Part shown: one piece after another, positions 52,279 through 61,565 of the stretch
Layout of the letters: each line of letters begins with the position of its first letter
Position numbering within the stretch: position 1 is the first letter of the stretch
Assembly: GCF_003143515.1 (NCBI RefSeq)
Contig: NZ_CP029343.1
Coordinates: forward strand, 4,960,001 to 5,024,000
DNA from: Massilia oculi
Lineage (GTDB): Bacteria > Pseudomonadota > Gammaproteobacteria > Burkholderiales > Burkholderiaceae_D
DNA: 64,000 bases
Direction: 5' to 3'
Position numbers and translations under genes: made by a program
Notes under the pieces: model-generated
What the model was told of the DNA's origin: nothing
Database searches by the model: none
Seen by the model: the letters and a program-made list of their open reading frames with translations, nothing else

Positions 52279-52884
52279 TCAGGCGCCAAAAAATCGGACG
52301 CCGGCCTTGCGCAGCATCCCGGTCAGGGCGATCAGCGGCAGGCCGGTGAGGGCGGTGGGGTCGTTCGACTGGATGCTTTCGAGCAGGGCGATGCCCAGCC
52401 CTTCGTTCTTGGCGCTGCCGGCGCAGTCATACGGCTGCTCGATGCGCAGGTAGGAGTCGAGTTCATGATCGGGCAGGTCGCGGAAGGCGACGCGCACCTG
52501 CACGTTCTCCGCTTGCGCCGCCTGTTCGGGATCGGCCACGCGGCCATCCCACAGGCATAAGGCGGTATGGAACACGACTTCGCGTCCGCGCATCAGCTGC
52601 AGCTGGGCCAGGGCGCGCGGATGGTCGCCGGGCTTGCCGATCTGCAGCCCATCCAGCGTGGCCACCTGGTCGGAACCGATCACCAGCGCGCCGGGGTGCA
52701 GGGCTGCTACGGCCTGCGCCTTCGCGCGCGCCAGGCGCAGGGCGGTGGCTTGCGGTATTTCGCCGTCCAGCGCGGTCTCGTCGATGTCGGGCGCGACGGC
52801 CTCGAAAGGCAGGCCAAGGCGCTGCAACAGTTCGCGGCGGTAGGCGGAGCTCGAGGCGAGGATGAGCGTAGGCATCGGTTTCAT
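52279..52884 (-). CDS. maf: Maf-family nucleotide pyrophosphatase (YceF type)
   Basis: The 201-residue protein has the Maf start TLILASSSAYRRELLQRLGLPFE, the base-loop VIGSDQVATLDGLQIGKP and QPYDCAGSAKNEGLGIALLE. The CAGS-K-EG segment follows the YceF subgroup, which hydrolyses m7GTP, rather than the dTTP/UTP-specific YhdE group. It acts as a house-cleaning enzyme for modified nucleotides. The start may be this ATG or another nine bases downstream (MPTLIL). It is divergent from yceD, as in many beta- and gammaproteobacteria. Confidence 0.92.
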   Translation of the reverse strand: MKPMPTLILASSSAYRRELLQRLGLPFEAVAPDIDETALDGEIPQATALRLARAKAQAVAALHPGALVIGSDQVATLDGLQIGKPGDHPRALAQLQLMRGREVVFHTALCLWDGRVADPEQAAQAENVQVRVAFRDLPDHELDSYLRIEQPYDCAGSAKNEGLGIALLESIQSNDPTALTGLPLIALTGMLRKAGVRFFGA

Positions 52885-52927
52885 GGCGCTGGTTGATGAG
52901 GATATGACGGGAAAATACGACGGTTTT

Positions 52928-52957
52928 TTGACGCTGGCGCGAAAAGCCTGCTATTAT
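52928..52957 (+). promoter_or_regulatory. promoter of the yceD-rpmF-fab transcript
   Basis: TTGACG (52928-52933) and TATTAT (52952-52957) are separated by 18 bp, a good sigma-70 match. It lies 27 bp before the yceD ATG in the 100-bp divergent gap with maf. Confidence 0.65.
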
Positions 52958-52984
52958 CGCAGGTTTTCCGGGGTAACTTTCTAA

Positions 52985-53482
52985 ATGAGCGCTTTTGTCA
53001 TCGACGCCTTCGAGTTTTGCAAGAACGACGGCCATCGTGAAGGCTCTACGCCCCTGGTCGAGATGACCCGTCTCGCCGCCGAGAGCACGGACAAGAGCGG
53101 CGATATCCGCTGGTCCATCCAGGGCGGCCAGACCCGTCAGGGTTATCCTTCGCTGACCCTCGCGGTCGCCGGGCATGTGAAGCTGGTGTGCCAGCGTTGC
53201 CTGCAGCCTATCGATTACGAGATCGATTCGTCGACCATGCTGGTGCTGGGCGAGAACGACGAGGATGCCGACGCGATCGAGGAAATCCTCGACGACGAAA
53301 GCATCGACGTCATCGTCGGCAGCCGCACCTGCGACATCCGCCAGCTGCTCGAGGACGAGGCCCTGTTGGCCTTGCCGCAGTCGCCACGGCATGATGTTTG
53401 TCCGGATACGGGCTTGCTCGATAGCCTGAAAACCGATAAAGTGTCGCCTTTCGCCGCCCTCAAGAACCTGAAGGCGGATTAA
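52985..53482 (+). CDS. yceD: YceD (DUF177) protein
   Basis: The 165-residue acidic protein matches the YceD/DUF177 family: VKLVCQRCLQPIDYEIDSS with the conserved C-x-x-C, the Asp/Glu-rich middle and DIRQLLEDEALLALPQSPRHDVC near the end. YceD is nearly always upstream of rpmF, as here. It is linked to 23S rRNA accumulation in plants and E. coli, though its biochemical role is not settled. Confidence 0.93.
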   Translation: MSAFVIDAFEFCKNDGHREGSTPLVEMTRLAAESTDKSGDIRWSIQGGQTRQGYPSLTLAVAGHVKLVCQRCLQPIDYEIDSSTMLVLGENDEDADAIEEILDDESIDVIVGSRTCDIRQLLEDEALLALPQSPRHDVCPDTGLLDSLKTDKVSPFAALKNLKAD

Positions 53483-53731
53483 GAAGCAGTAACAGCAAGA
53501 ACAATCAGCAGCACAGGATTCGCAGTACGGTGGCGGCAGCGTAGAAACAATGTCGTCCAAATTCTGCAAACAAACGTGTCAAACGCGTGCAATCGAGTAT
53601 GGCATTCGCGGTAGTTGTAGCAGCGTTCAACATGTCGGCAGTCCGCAAGGCTTGCCGCCGAGATACTCGACTTGCATCCTTTTTGCATATCGAATGTGTT
53701 AAAATTTTAGAACTTTGTACTAGGAGTTATC

Positions 53732-53914
53732 ATGGCAGTTCAACAGAACAAGAAATCCCCATCGAAGCGCGGCATGCACCGTTCGCACGATTTCCTGACC
53801 GCCCCTAACCTGGCAGTCGAGCCGACCACCGGCGAAACCCACCTGCGTCACCACATTTCGCCTAACGGCTTCTACCGTGGTCGCAAGGTCCTGAAAACCA
53901 AGAACGACGAGTAA
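53732..53914 (+). CDS. rpmF: 50S ribosomal protein L32
   Basis: The 60-residue basic protein [20 protein letters not shown]... is L32: [30 protein letters not shown] is the conserved core. It lacks the zinc-binding cysteines of some L32 forms. AGGAG lies six bases before the ATG. It follows yceD with a 249-bp gap and precedes plsX, the classic arrangement; a terminator hairpin follows it. Confidence 0.97.
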   Translation: MAVQQNKKSPSKRGMHRSHDFLTAPNLAVEPTTGETHLRHHISPNGFYRGRKVLKTKNDE

Positions 53915-53940
53915 TCGACGTTCTGGCTTTTAGCATCATG

Positions 53941-53982
53941 AAAGCGGCGCAACGTATGTTATCTGCGTGGCGCCGCTTTTTC
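53941..53982 (+). terminator. terminator between rpmF and plsX
   Basis: AAAGCGGCGC (53941-53950) pairs with GCGCCGCTTT (53970-53979), followed by T residues. It begins 26 bp after the rpmF stop. It would uncouple abundant L32 expression from the fatty-acid genes. Confidence 0.75.
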
Positions 53983-54136
53983 TTTGGCATCTGCTCAGTA
54001 ACCGGCTGCATCCCCGGAGCCCGTCTCAATGCTCCCGGCACCGTCATGTTGAACAGCCTGGATCCCGTGCGCCTGCGCGCCACGACCCGATCCCCTCTGG
54101 CCGCCCGTCCTGTGTGAGCCGCGGCATCTCCAACAA

Positions 54137-55219
54137 ATGACAATTAAAATATCCATTGACTGCATGGGCGGCGATCACGGCCCCTCAGTTACCATTCCGG
54201 CAGCCATCTCCTTTCTCAAAAAGCAAGCTGACGCCGAGCTCGTGCTCGTGGGCGTCGAAGATGTGCTGCGCGCAGAACTCAAGAAGCATCACGCGGACAA
54301 CAACCCGCGCCTGACCGTCAAGCATGCCTCCGAAGTCGTGGCGATGGACGATCCCGTCGAAGTGGCCCTGCGCCGCAAGAAGGATTCGTCGATGCGCGTC
54401 GCGATCGAGGCCGTCAAGGACGGCAGCGCCCACGCCTGCGTCTCGGCCGGCAATACCGGCGCCCTGATGGCCGTCTCGCGCTACGTGCTCAAGACGATGG
54501 CAGGCGTCGATCGCCCGGCGATCTGCTCGATCATGCCGAACCAGAAGGGCGGCCCGACCTATATCCTGGACCTCGGCGCCAACGTCGACTGCGAGCCCGA
54601 CCACCTGCACCAGTTCGCCATCATGGGCTCCGTGCTGTGCTCGGCGATCGAGGGTATCCCGCGTCCGACCATCGGCCTCCTGAACGTCGGCACCGAAGAC
54701 ATCAAGGGCAACGAGGCGGTGAAGGCCACCGGCGTGCTGCTGCGCGCCGACGCCGAACGTGGCAAACTGAACTTTTTCGGCAATGTCGAAGGCAATGACA
54801 TCTTCAAGGGCACGGTCGATGTCGTCGTGTGCGACGGTTTCGTCGGCAACGTCATGCTCAAGGCGATCGAAGGCCTGTCGCGCTTCATGAAGACGACGTT
54901 CAAGGAAAGCGTCATGTCGATGCTGGGCGCGCTCTTCGCGCGCAAGGCGCTCAAGAAGCTCAATCCGGAACGCTACAACGGCGCCGGCCTGCTGGGCCTG
55001 AAAGGCCTGGTCTTCAAGAGCCACGGCGGCGCCAATGCCTATGCCTTCGAGTGGGCGATCAAGCGCGCCTACGATGCCGCGCACAATAATGTGCAGGAGC
55101 ACCTGTCGGCCCTGATCGCCGAACTGATGCCGAGCTCCCCGATCACGGCTCCGGCGACCGCGGCCGCAGTGGCGCCGACATCGGCGCCCGTGCTCGACGG
55201 CCAGCGCCAGGCACTATAA
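54137..55219 (+). CDS. plsX: phosphate acyltransferase PlsX
   Basis: The 360-residue protein begins [21 protein letters not shown], the PlsX signature, and contains [18 protein letters not shown] and [20 protein letters not shown]. PlsX makes acyl-phosphate from acyl-ACP for phospholipid synthesis at the inner face of the membrane. The last ~20 residues are an Ala/Pro/Thr-rich tail. It heads the plsX-fabH-fabD-fabG order after a 222-bp gap from rpmF. Confidence 0.96.
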   Translation: MTIKISIDCMGGDHGPSVTIPAAISFLKKQADAELVLVGVEDVLRAELKKHHADNNPRLTVKHASEVVAMDDPVEVALRRKKDSSMRVAIEAVKDGSAHACVSAGNTGALMAVSRYVLKTMAGVDRPAICSIMPNQKGGPTYILDLGANVDCEPDHLHQFAIMGSVLCSAIEGIPRPTIGLLNVGTEDIKGNEAVKATGVLLRADAERGKLNFFGNVEGNDIFKGTVDVVVCDGFVGNVMLKAIEGLSRFMKTTFKESVMSMLGALFARKALKKLNPERYNGAGLLGLKGLVFKSHGGANAYAFEWAIKRAYDAAHNNVQEHLSALIAELMPSSPITAPATAAAVAPTSAPVLDGQRQAL

Positions 55220-55239
55220 CCCAGCAGGATGGTGAAGCA

Positions 55240-56226
55240 ATGACCATGTATAGCAAAATCACCGGCACCGGCAGCTACCTGCCAGCCAATCGCGTCAGCA
55301 ACGAACAGCTGGCGGCCCGACTCGCCGAGAATGGCGTCGAAACCTCGCACGAGTGGATCGTCACCCGCAGCGGCATCGAGGCGCGCCACTACGCCGCGGC
55401 CGACGAACTGTCGTCCGACCTGGCCGTGCACGCCGCCCGCAAGGCACTCGAGATGGCCGGCAAGACGGCGGCCGACGTCGACCTGGTGATCGTCGCCAGT
55501 TCCACGCCCGACTTCCACGGCAGCTTCCCGAGCACCGCCTGCATCGTCCAGCAAAAGCTGGGCATGGCCAACGGCAGCGCCGCCTTCGACGTGGCCGCCG
55601 TCTGCAGCGGCTTCGTATACGCGGTCTCGACCGCCGACGCCTTCATCCGCGCCGGCAACCACAAGCGGGTGCTGGTGATCGGCGCCGAAGTGTTCTCGCG
55701 CATCGTCGACTTCAACGACCGCACCACCTGCGTGCTGTTCGGCGACGGCGCCGGCGCCGTGCTGCTCGAAGCCTCGAACGAGCCGGGCATTCTCGGCGCC
55801 AAGCTGCATGCCGACGGCAGCCATGCCGACATCCTGTCGATCCCGGGCAACCTGGCCAATGGTGCGGTCGCCGGCAGCGGCTTCCTGCACATGGACGGTC
55901 CGGCGGTGTTCAAGCTGGCGGTGTCGGTGCTCGAAAAAGTCGCGTATGAGGTGCTGGATCACGCCGGCGTGTCCGCCGACCAGATCGACTGGCTGGTGCC
56001 GCACCAGGCCAATATCCGCATCATGAATGGCACCGCCAAGAAACTCGGCCTGCCGCTCGAGAAGATGGTCGTCACCGTCAACGAACACGGCAATACGTCG
56101 GCCGCCTCGATCCCGCTGGCGCTCGACCAGGCGGTGCGCGATGGCCGCATCAAGCCGGGCCAGAACGTCCTGATGGAAGGCGTGGGCGGCGGCTTTACCT
56201 GGGGCGCGGTGCTGGCGCGCATGTAA
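55240..56226 (+). CDS. fabH: beta-ketoacyl-ACP synthase III
   Basis: The 328-residue protein has the FabH catalytic triad: Cys122 ([10 protein letters not shown]), His255 ([11 protein letters not shown]) and Asn285 ([11 protein letters not shown]). It condenses acetyl-CoA with malonyl-ACP to start fatty acid synthesis. The start is ambiguous between this ATG and one six bases later. It follows plsX by 20 bp. Confidence 0.97.
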   Translation: MTMYSKITGTGSYLPANRVSNEQLAARLAENGVETSHEWIVTRSGIEARHYAAADELSSDLAVHAARKALEMAGKTAADVDLVIVASSTPDFHGSFPSTACIVQQKLGMANGSAAFDVAAVCSGFVYAVSTADAFIRAGNHKRVLVIGAEVFSRIVDFNDRTTCVLFGDGAGAVLLEASNEPGILGAKLHADGSHADILSIPGNLANGAVAGSGFLHMDGPAVFKLAVSVLEKVAYEVLDHAGVSADQIDWLVPHQANIRIMNGTAKKLGLPLEKMVVTVNEHGNTSAASIPLALDQAVRDGRIKPGQNVLMEGVGGGFTWGAVLARM

Positions 56227-56272
56227 GCGCCTGGCCGAGCTCCCAAGAACAACAAAACTACGGAAAACAACG

Positions 56273-57211
56273 ATGAGCAAATTCGCATTCCTGTTCACCG
56301 GACAAGGCGCCCAGGCAGTTGGCATGCTGAACGGCTTCGCCGGAAACCCGGTCGTCGATCAAACGGTGCAAGAAGCGTCCGACGCCCTGGGCTTCGACCT
56401 CCAGCGCCTGATCGCCGAGGGCCCGAAGGAAGACCTCGACCTGACCACCAACACCCAGCCGGTCATGCTGACCGCCGCGGTCGCCGTCTACCGCGCCTGG
56501 ATCGCGGCCGGCGGGCCGGTGCCGGACGTGGTCGCGGGCCATAGCCTGGGCGAGTATTCGGCCCTGGTGGCGGCCGGGGTGATCCCGTTCGCCGACGCCG
56601 TGCCGCTGGTGCGCTTCCGCGCGCAATCGATGCAGGACGCGGTGCCGGTCGGGCAGGGCGGCATGGCCGTCATCCTCGGCCTGCAGGCCGACGACGTGCG
56701 CGCCGTCTGTGCCGAGGCGGCGCAGGGCGAAGTGGTCGAAGCCGTGAACTTCAACGAGCCGACCCAGATCGTGATCGCCGGCCATACCGCCGCCGTCGAG
56801 CGCGCCTGCGAGATCGCCAAGGCCAGGGGCGCCAAGCGCGCCATGAAATTGTCGGTGTCGGCGCCATTCCACTCGTCGCTCTTGAAGCCGGCCTCCGACC
56901 GCCTGCGTACCTATATGGCGGAGCTGAAGTTTGCTGCTCCGCAAATTGACGTCATCAACAACGTCGACGTCGCCGTGCTGAACGATCCCGAGCAGATCAA
57001 GGACGCGCTGGTGCGCCAGGCCGCCGGTCCGGTCCGCTGGGTCGAGACCATGCAGAAGATGGCGGCTGACGGCGTGACCCAGGTTATCGAATGCGCACCG
57101 AGCAAGACCCTGATCGGCATGGCCAAGCGCATCGACGCCAACCTCGTCGGCGAAGCGCTGGTCGACCAGGCTGCGCTGGAGCGCGTGCTGGCATCGTTCA
57201 AGCCGGCTTGA
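56273..57211 (+). CDS. fabD: malonyl-CoA:ACP transacylase
   Basis: The 312-residue protein starts FAFLFTGQGAQAVGML. It has the nucleophile Ser91 in VAGHSLGEYSALVAAG and the catalytic His200 in SAPFHSSLL. The Q-x-x-E near the C-terminal side (QVIECAPSKTLIGM) is also typical. It transfers malonyl from CoA to ACP. It lies 46 bp after fabH. Confidence 0.97.
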   Translation: MSKFAFLFTGQGAQAVGMLNGFAGNPVVDQTVQEASDALGFDLQRLIAEGPKEDLDLTTNTQPVMLTAAVAVYRAWIAAGGPVPDVVAGHSLGEYSALVAAGVIPFADAVPLVRFRAQSMQDAVPVGQGGMAVILGLQADDVRAVCAEAAQGEVVEAVNFNEPTQIVIAGHTAAVERACEIAKARGAKRAMKLSVSAPFHSSLLKPASDRLRTYMAELKFAAPQIDVINNVDVAVLNDPEQIKDALVRQAAGPVRWVETMQKMAADGVTQVIECAPSKTLIGMAKRIDANLVGEALVDQAALERVLASFKPA

Positions 57212-57240
57212 TGCCTCTGAACCAAGAATAAAGGAAACCC

Positions 57241-57978
57241 ATGAATCTGCAGAACCAAGTCGCGCTCGTCACCGGCGCATCGCGCGGCATCGGCAAGGCC
57301 ATCGCGCTGGAACTGGCGCGCCAGGGCGCCAAGGTCGTCGGCACCGCCACCAGCGAATCGGGCGCCCTGGCGATCTCCGATTACCTGGCCGAATTCGGCG
57401 GCAAGGGCGTGGTCCTGAACGTGCTCGACGCGGCCCGCTGCGCGGAAGTCGTCGATGAAGTGCAGAAAGGCTACGGCAGCCTGTCGATCCTGGTCAACAA
57501 TGCCGGCATCACCCAGGACAACCTGGCCATGCGCATGAAGGATGACGAGTTCGACAACGTGATCGCCACCAATCTCACCGCCGTCGGCCGCCTGTCGCGC
57601 CTGGTGTTGCGCGGCATGATGAAGGCCAAGGCCGGCCGTATCATCAGCATCACCTCCGTGGTCGGCGCGGCCGGCAACCCGGGCCAGATGAACTACGCCG
57701 CCGCCAAGGCCGGCGTGGCCGGCATGACCCGTGCGCTGGCGCGCGAGATCGGCAGCCGCAACATCACCGTCAACTGCGTGGCGCCGGGCTTCATCGACAC
57801 CGACATGACCAAGGCGCTGGGCGAAGGCCAGCACGAAGCGCTGCTGACCCAGATTCCGCTGGGCCGCCTGGGCCAGCCGGAAGACATCGCCCATGCGGTG
57901 GCCTTCCTTGCCGGCCCGCAGGCCGCCTACATCACGGGCACCGAACTGCACGTGAATGGCGGCATGTACATGAATTAA
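57241..57978 (+). CDS. fabG: 3-oxoacyl-ACP reductase
   Basis: The 245-residue short-chain dehydrogenase has VALVTGASRGIGKAIA for NADP(H) and LVNNAGITQDNLAMRM. Its catalytic residues are Ser139 (ITSVVGAAG), Tyr152 and Lys156 (NYAAAKAG). It reduces 3-oxoacyl-ACP in each elongation round. Its length matches E. coli FabG (244). The ATG is 29 bp after fabD. Confidence 0.97.
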   Translation: MNLQNQVALVTGASRGIGKAIALELARQGAKVVGTATSESGALAISDYLAEFGGKGVVLNVLDAARCAEVVDEVQKGYGSLSILVNNAGITQDNLAMRMKDDEFDNVIATNLTAVGRLSRLVLRGMMKAKAGRIISITSVVGAAGNPGQMNYAAAKAGVAGMTRALAREIGSRNITVNCVAPGFIDTDMTKALGEGQHEALLTQIPLGRLGQPEDIAHAVAFLAGPQAAYITGTELHVNGGMYMN

Positions 57979-58080
57979 TCAGTAAAGTAATACCTGCGCT
58001 CATACACCTCGTTAAACAGGGATCGTTATGAGCGCAATCCGGACTTTTAGCAGGACTTTCCGGCGAAATAGCCGCAGTCG

Positions 58081-58117
58081 CCGAAAATAGTTTTTCGGGT
58101 CGCAAACCTGATAAAAT
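58081..58117 (+). promoter_or_regulatory. possible acpP promoter region with hairpin
   Basis: In the 180-bp gap before acpP a TAAAAT box at 58112-58117 could be a -10 element. The inverted repeat CCGAAAA-TAGT-TTTTCGG (58081-58098) covers the expected -35 position, so it might be an operator. No good -35 box is visible; a separate strong acpP promoter is common in this gene order. Confidence 0.35.
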
Positions 58118-58158
58118 GCGCGCACTTTCCGCAACACATACCTTAATGGAGCCAAAAC

Positions 58159-58398
58159 ATGTCGGATATCGAACAACGCGTTAAAAAAATCGTCGCTGAG
58201 CAACTGGGCGTTGCCGAAGCAGACATCAAAATCGATTCCTCGTTCGTTGACGACCTCGGTGCTGACTCGCTGGACACCGTTGAACTGGTGATGGCACTGG
58301 AAGACGAGTTCGAAATGGAAATCCCTGACGAGCAGGCTGAGAAAATCACCACCGTCAAGCAAGCCATCGACTACGCAACCGCGCACGTCAAGGCCTAA
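58159..58398 (+). CDS. acpP: acyl carrier protein
   Basis: The 79-residue acidic protein [18 protein letters not shown]... has the phosphopantetheine site [15 protein letters not shown] with Ser37. It carries growing acyl chains for the fab enzymes on both sides. It is preceded by its own AT-rich leader. Confidence 0.98.
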   Translation: MSDIEQRVKKIVAEQLGVAEADIKIDSSFVDDLGADSLDTVELVMALEDEFEMEIPDEQAEKITTVKQAIDYATAHVKA

Positions 58399-58429
58399 GT
58401 AGGCGCTTTACAGTTTTTGGGAGAATCGC

Positions 58430-59677
58430 TTGAGTCGTTCACGCAACCGCCGTGTCGTCGTCACCGGCCTGGGCTGCATCTCACCGATCGGTAACACCGT
58501 TGCCGAGACCTGGGATGCGGCACTGGCCGGCAAGTCGGGCATTGCCAACATCACCAAGTTTGATGCAGCGCCATTCACGACCCACTTCGCTGGTGAGGTC
58601 AAGAACTTCAACGTCGAAGACTACCTGCCGGGCAAGGAAGGCCGCCACATGGATACGTTTATCCATTTCGGCATGGCAGCCGGCATCCAGGCCCTGCAGG
58701 ATTCGGGCCTGGAAGTCACCGAAGAGAACGCGGACCGCATCGGCGTGGTGATCGGTTCGGGCATCGGCGGTCTGCCGATGATCGAAGCGACCAAGGAAGA
58801 ATACGCGAGCCGCGGCGCACGCCGCATCTCGCCGTTCTTCGTGCCGGCATCGATCATCAACATGATCTCGGGCGATCTCTCGATCAAGTTCGGCCTGCGT
58901 GGCCCGAACCTGTCCATCGTCACCGCCTGCACCACCGGCCTGCACAGCATCGGCGCGGCAGCGCGCCTGATCGAGTACGGCGATGCCGACGTGATGATCG
59001 CGGGCGGCGCCGAATCCACCGTGTCGCCGCTGGGCCTGGGCGGTTTCGCCTCGGCGCGCGCGCTGTCGACCCGCAACGACGATCCGGCCACCGCCTCGCG
59101 TCCATGGGACCGCGACCGCGACGGCTTCGTGCTGGGCGAGGGCGCCGGTGTCATGGTGCTCGAAGAATACGAACACGCCGTCGCGCGTGGCGCCAGGATC
59201 TATGCTGAAGTCATCGGCTTCGGCATGAGCGCGGACGCCTACCACATCACCTCGCCGGTCGAGGATGGTGCCGGTGCGGCGCGTTGCATGGTCAATGCGT
59301 TCAACAACGCCGGCATCAACGTCGACCAGGTGCAGTACGTGAATGCGCACGGCACCTCGACCCCGCTGGGCGACAAGGCTGAAGTGCAGGGCATCAAGCG
59401 CGTGTTCGGCGACCATGCCAGGAACCTGGTCGTGAATTCGACCAAGTCGATGACCGGTCACCTGCTCGGTGGCGCCGGCGGCCTGGAATCGGTGTTCACC
59501 GTCCTGGCGATCCACAACCAGGTGTCGCCACCGACGATCAACATCTTCAACCAGGATCCGGAGTGCGACCTGGACTTCTGCGCCAACACGGCGCGCGAGA
59601 TGCAGATCGACTACGCGGTGAAGAACTCCTTCGGTTTCGGCGGCACCAACGGTACGCTGATCTTCGCCAAGGTCTGA
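58430..59677 (+). CDS. fabF: beta-ketoacyl-ACP synthase II
   Basis: The 415-residue protein has the FabF active site: Cys167 (TACTTGLH), His307 ([11 protein letters not shown]) and His344 ([12 protein letters not shown]), and ends [13 protein letters not shown]. It elongates C16:1 to C18:1 and other chains. The start is TTG at 58430, six bases after GGGAG, and it gives the usual [16 protein letters not shown]-terminus; no ATG fits. It follows acpP by 31 bp. Confidence 0.96.
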   Translation: MSRSRNRRVVVTGLGCISPIGNTVAETWDAALAGKSGIANITKFDAAPFTTHFAGEVKNFNVEDYLPGKEGRHMDTFIHFGMAAGIQALQDSGLEVTEENADRIGVVIGSGIGGLPMIEATKEEYASRGARRISPFFVPASIINMISGDLSIKFGLRGPNLSIVTACTTGLHSIGAAARLIEYGDADVMIAGGAESTVSPLGLGGFASARALSTRNDDPATASRPWDRDRDGFVLGEGAGVMVLEEYEHAVARGARIYAEVIGFGMSADAYHITSPVEDGAGAARCMVNAFNNAGINVDQVQYVNAHGTSTPLGDKAEVQGIKRVFGDHARNLVVNSTKSMTGHLLGGAGGLESVFTVLAIHNQVSPPTINIFNQDPECDLDFCANTAREMQIDYAVKNSFGFGGTNGTLIFAKV

Positions 59678-59687
59678 ACCACTTCGC

Positions 59688-59711
59688 CCCATCCCGGTCA
59701 AATGGGATGGG
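59688..59711 (+). terminator. hairpin after fabF
   Basis: CCCATCCC (59688-59695) pairs with GGGATGGG (59704-59711) across GGTCAAAT. It lies 10 bp after the fabF stop codon but has no T-run, so it may reduce rather than stop read-through. Confidence 0.5.
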
Positions 59712-59845
59712 CGCTTCCAACAGCCCGCCCTGTCGCCCGTTCGTGGCGGCCGGCCGGTGCTGGCGGTAGAGGATTTTTTCCGGATAGTCCTCCGCCCGCC
59801 ATCCTGCCCATCGGCAGGCCATTCCCTCGATTCATCCTTTGCTTC

Positions 59846-60388
59846 ATGTCGCTTGCGGTGTCCGCCGTCATCGCGCCGTCGCGTCGCCTGCGCTGCCTGC
59901 TCGCCGCCTTCTGCGCATCCCTGTTCGCGGCCGCCGTGGCCGTGGGCCTGCTGCTGCCTGAACGCTTCGCATTCGGCGGCGCTGTCGCATGCGCGCCGCT
60001 GCTGGCCGCGCTGTTGCTGGCCCGCTGCCTCACACATTCCACGGTGATTTCGCACTCGGTTGCAACGGTGCGCCGAATTGATATTTCTGGAGTTGGGCAG
60101 CTACGCCTGACGGTACAACAGGAGTTGGGGAAAGGCGTGCCGGCGGCCGGGATTCCGCGGCCGGGCCCAGCCATGACGCTGCTGCCCGGCGCCACGGTCT
60201 GGCCCTGCTGCATCCTGCTGCGCCTGCGCGCCGAGGACGGAGCGACCTGGCCGCTGGTGCTGCTGCCAGATGCCGTGGGTGCCGGCCAATACCGCGCGCT
60301 GGCGGTGGCCCTGCGTGCGCTGGCCAACGGTGCTGCAACAATACCGATACAAAACAGTGTGAACTTATTGCAGGGGGCCAACTCTTAA
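59846..60388 (+). CDS. small membrane protein, YgfX-like
   Basis: The ~180-residue protein starts MSLAVSAVIAPSRRLRCLLAAFC and has two adjacent hydrophobic helices (about residues 15-55). A soluble beta-rich part follows, ending WPLVLLPDAVGAGQYRALAVALRAL. This layout resembles YgfX/CptA-type proteins, in which two N-terminal helices precede a domain with a L-x-D-S/A-x2-P/A-x3-R-L segment. The match is weak. The ATG at 59846 is chosen over an upstream frame because it leads directly into the membrane helices. A possible sigma-E promoter for rpoE overlaps its 3' end. Confidence 0.45.
   Translation: MSLAVSAVIAPSRRLRCLLAAFCASLFAAAVAVGLLLPERFAFGGAVACAPLLAALLLARCLTHSTVISHSVATVRRIDISGVGQLRLTVQQELGKGVPAAGIPRPGPAMTLLPGATVWPCCILLRLRAEDGATWPLVLLPDAVGAGQYRALAVALRALANGAATIPIQNSVNLLQGANS
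60360..60387 (+). promoter_or_regulatory. possible sigma-E-type promoter of rpoE
   Basis: TGAACTT (60360-60366), 16 bp, then TCTTA (60383-60387) resembles the sigma-E consensus GGAACTT-N16-TCTGA. It overlaps the end of the YgfX-like gene and lies 75 bp before rpoE, consistent with autoregulation. The match is imperfect. Confidence 0.4.
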
Positions 60389-60461
60389 GGAGGTACCGAT
60401 TGTCGCTGGCGCGAATGAATCGGTGCCTCCTCGCGAGAGGGTCGCCAATGGGGCATGGTCC

Positions 60462-61063
60462 GTGACGACAGAACGCGAGTGTGATCAGTTGCTGGTAGAG
60501 CGCGTCCAGGCCGGGGACCAGGGGCATTCGATTTGCTCGTCTCCAAGTACCAACGTCGCCTGATGCGCCTGGTGTCGCGTCTCGTCCACGATCCGGCCGA
60601 AGCCGAAGACGTGGTGCAAGAGACCTTCATCAAAGCATACCGGGCCCTGCGCCATTTTCGCGGGGATTCGGCTTTTTATACGTGGCTCTATCGAATAGGA
60701 ATCAACACCGCCAAGAATTTTCTAGTCACCCAGGGAAGGCGCGCACCGACCTCGACCGAGACGGATGCCGAGCGCGCCGAAGCATTCGAGGATGCAGACA
60801 GCTTGCGCGACATCAATACACCTGAATCGATGCTCGCGAGTAAGCAGATCGCCCACACAGTCAACGCGGCCATGGAGGCCTTGCCGCTCGAGCTGCGCAC
60901 GGCGATCGTCTTGCGCGAGATTGAAGGACTCAGCTATGAGGAAATCTCCGAAGTGATGGCCTGTCCAATAGGTACGGTGCGCAGCCGGATTTTCCGGGCG
61001 CGCGAAGTCATTGCCGAGAAATTACGCCCTTTACTCGATTTCCCGGTTGACAAACGTCGGTAG
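60462..61063 (+). CDS. rpoE: extracytoplasmic-stress sigma factor RpoE, frameshifted in this sequence
   Basis: Reading from GTG 60462 gives MTTERECDQLLVERVQAGDQ, the standard RpoE N-terminus. The rest, GAFDLLVSKYQRRLMRLVSRLVHDPAEAEDVVQE and so on to the C-terminus (GTVRSRIFRAREVIAEKLRPLL), is in a different frame from 60521 onward. One base is missing at about 60522-60523, next to GGGG. The only alternative start in the second frame is TTG at 60533, which would delete the first ~24 residues of region 1.2/2.1. All sigma2 and sigma4 motifs after that are intact. Either the base loss is a sequencing error or rpoE is mutated here. The product directs envelope-stress genes, including the protease downstream. 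Confidence 0.85.
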
Positions 61064-61123
61064 GTAGCGGGATCGTACGAACACAGCACATATTGAACAC
61101 TACCGACGTCGATGGAACCACCG

Positions 61124-61423
61124 ATGGACACCAATAAAAAACTCCGCGAGCAGATCTCTGCCCTGAAAGACGGCGCCTTGCCTGACGCCGACCTGGAGCT
61201 GGCATTGGCGGCGCTGCAGGGCAGCGACGGCCGCCAGGCCTGGGATCTGTATCACCTGATCGGCGACACGCTGCGCGAGACGTCCGCACCGGCGCTGTCG
61301 CCCGCATTCCATGCGCGCCTGGCCGAACGCCTGGCCGGCGAGCCGCCGCCGCTGCGCCGCGCGACCGTCGCGGCCGAGTCCACCGGCCTGGCGGCGGTGC
61401 TCGCCAAGACCGCTTCTTCCTGA
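61124..61423 (+). CDS. rseA: RseA-type anti-sigma-E protein, short form without membrane segment
   Basis: The 99-residue protein MDTNKKLREQISALKDGALPDADLELALAALQ... has the N-terminal RseA domain that binds sigma-E. SALKDGALPD corresponds to the S-A-L-x-D-G motif and AWDLYHLIGDTLR to the second helix. Typical RseA proteins have 170-220 residues with a transmembrane helix and a periplasmic domain; this one ends AVLAKTASS before any membrane helix. The DNA after the stop does not encode one in another frame. It is 60 bp after rpoE; another ATG lies at 61112. Without a membrane helix it would act as a cytoplasmic inhibitor, if functional. Confidence 0.8.
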   Translation: MDTNKKLREQISALKDGALPDADLELALAALQGSDGRQAWDLYHLIGDTLRETSAPALSPAFHARLAERLAGEPPPLRRATVAAESTGLAAVLAKTASS

Positions 61424-61565
61424 CTTCCCGGTCGTCCATTCTTATCCCAGGCTTAAATTTCATCCCTCGTCCGTCGTGCGCAGGCGATACGCGGCTGGCA
61501 TGGCGCGACAAAGCGCTTGATTTGGCTTACCATTCAGTCAATCTTAGCCATTCGATAGCGAATCC

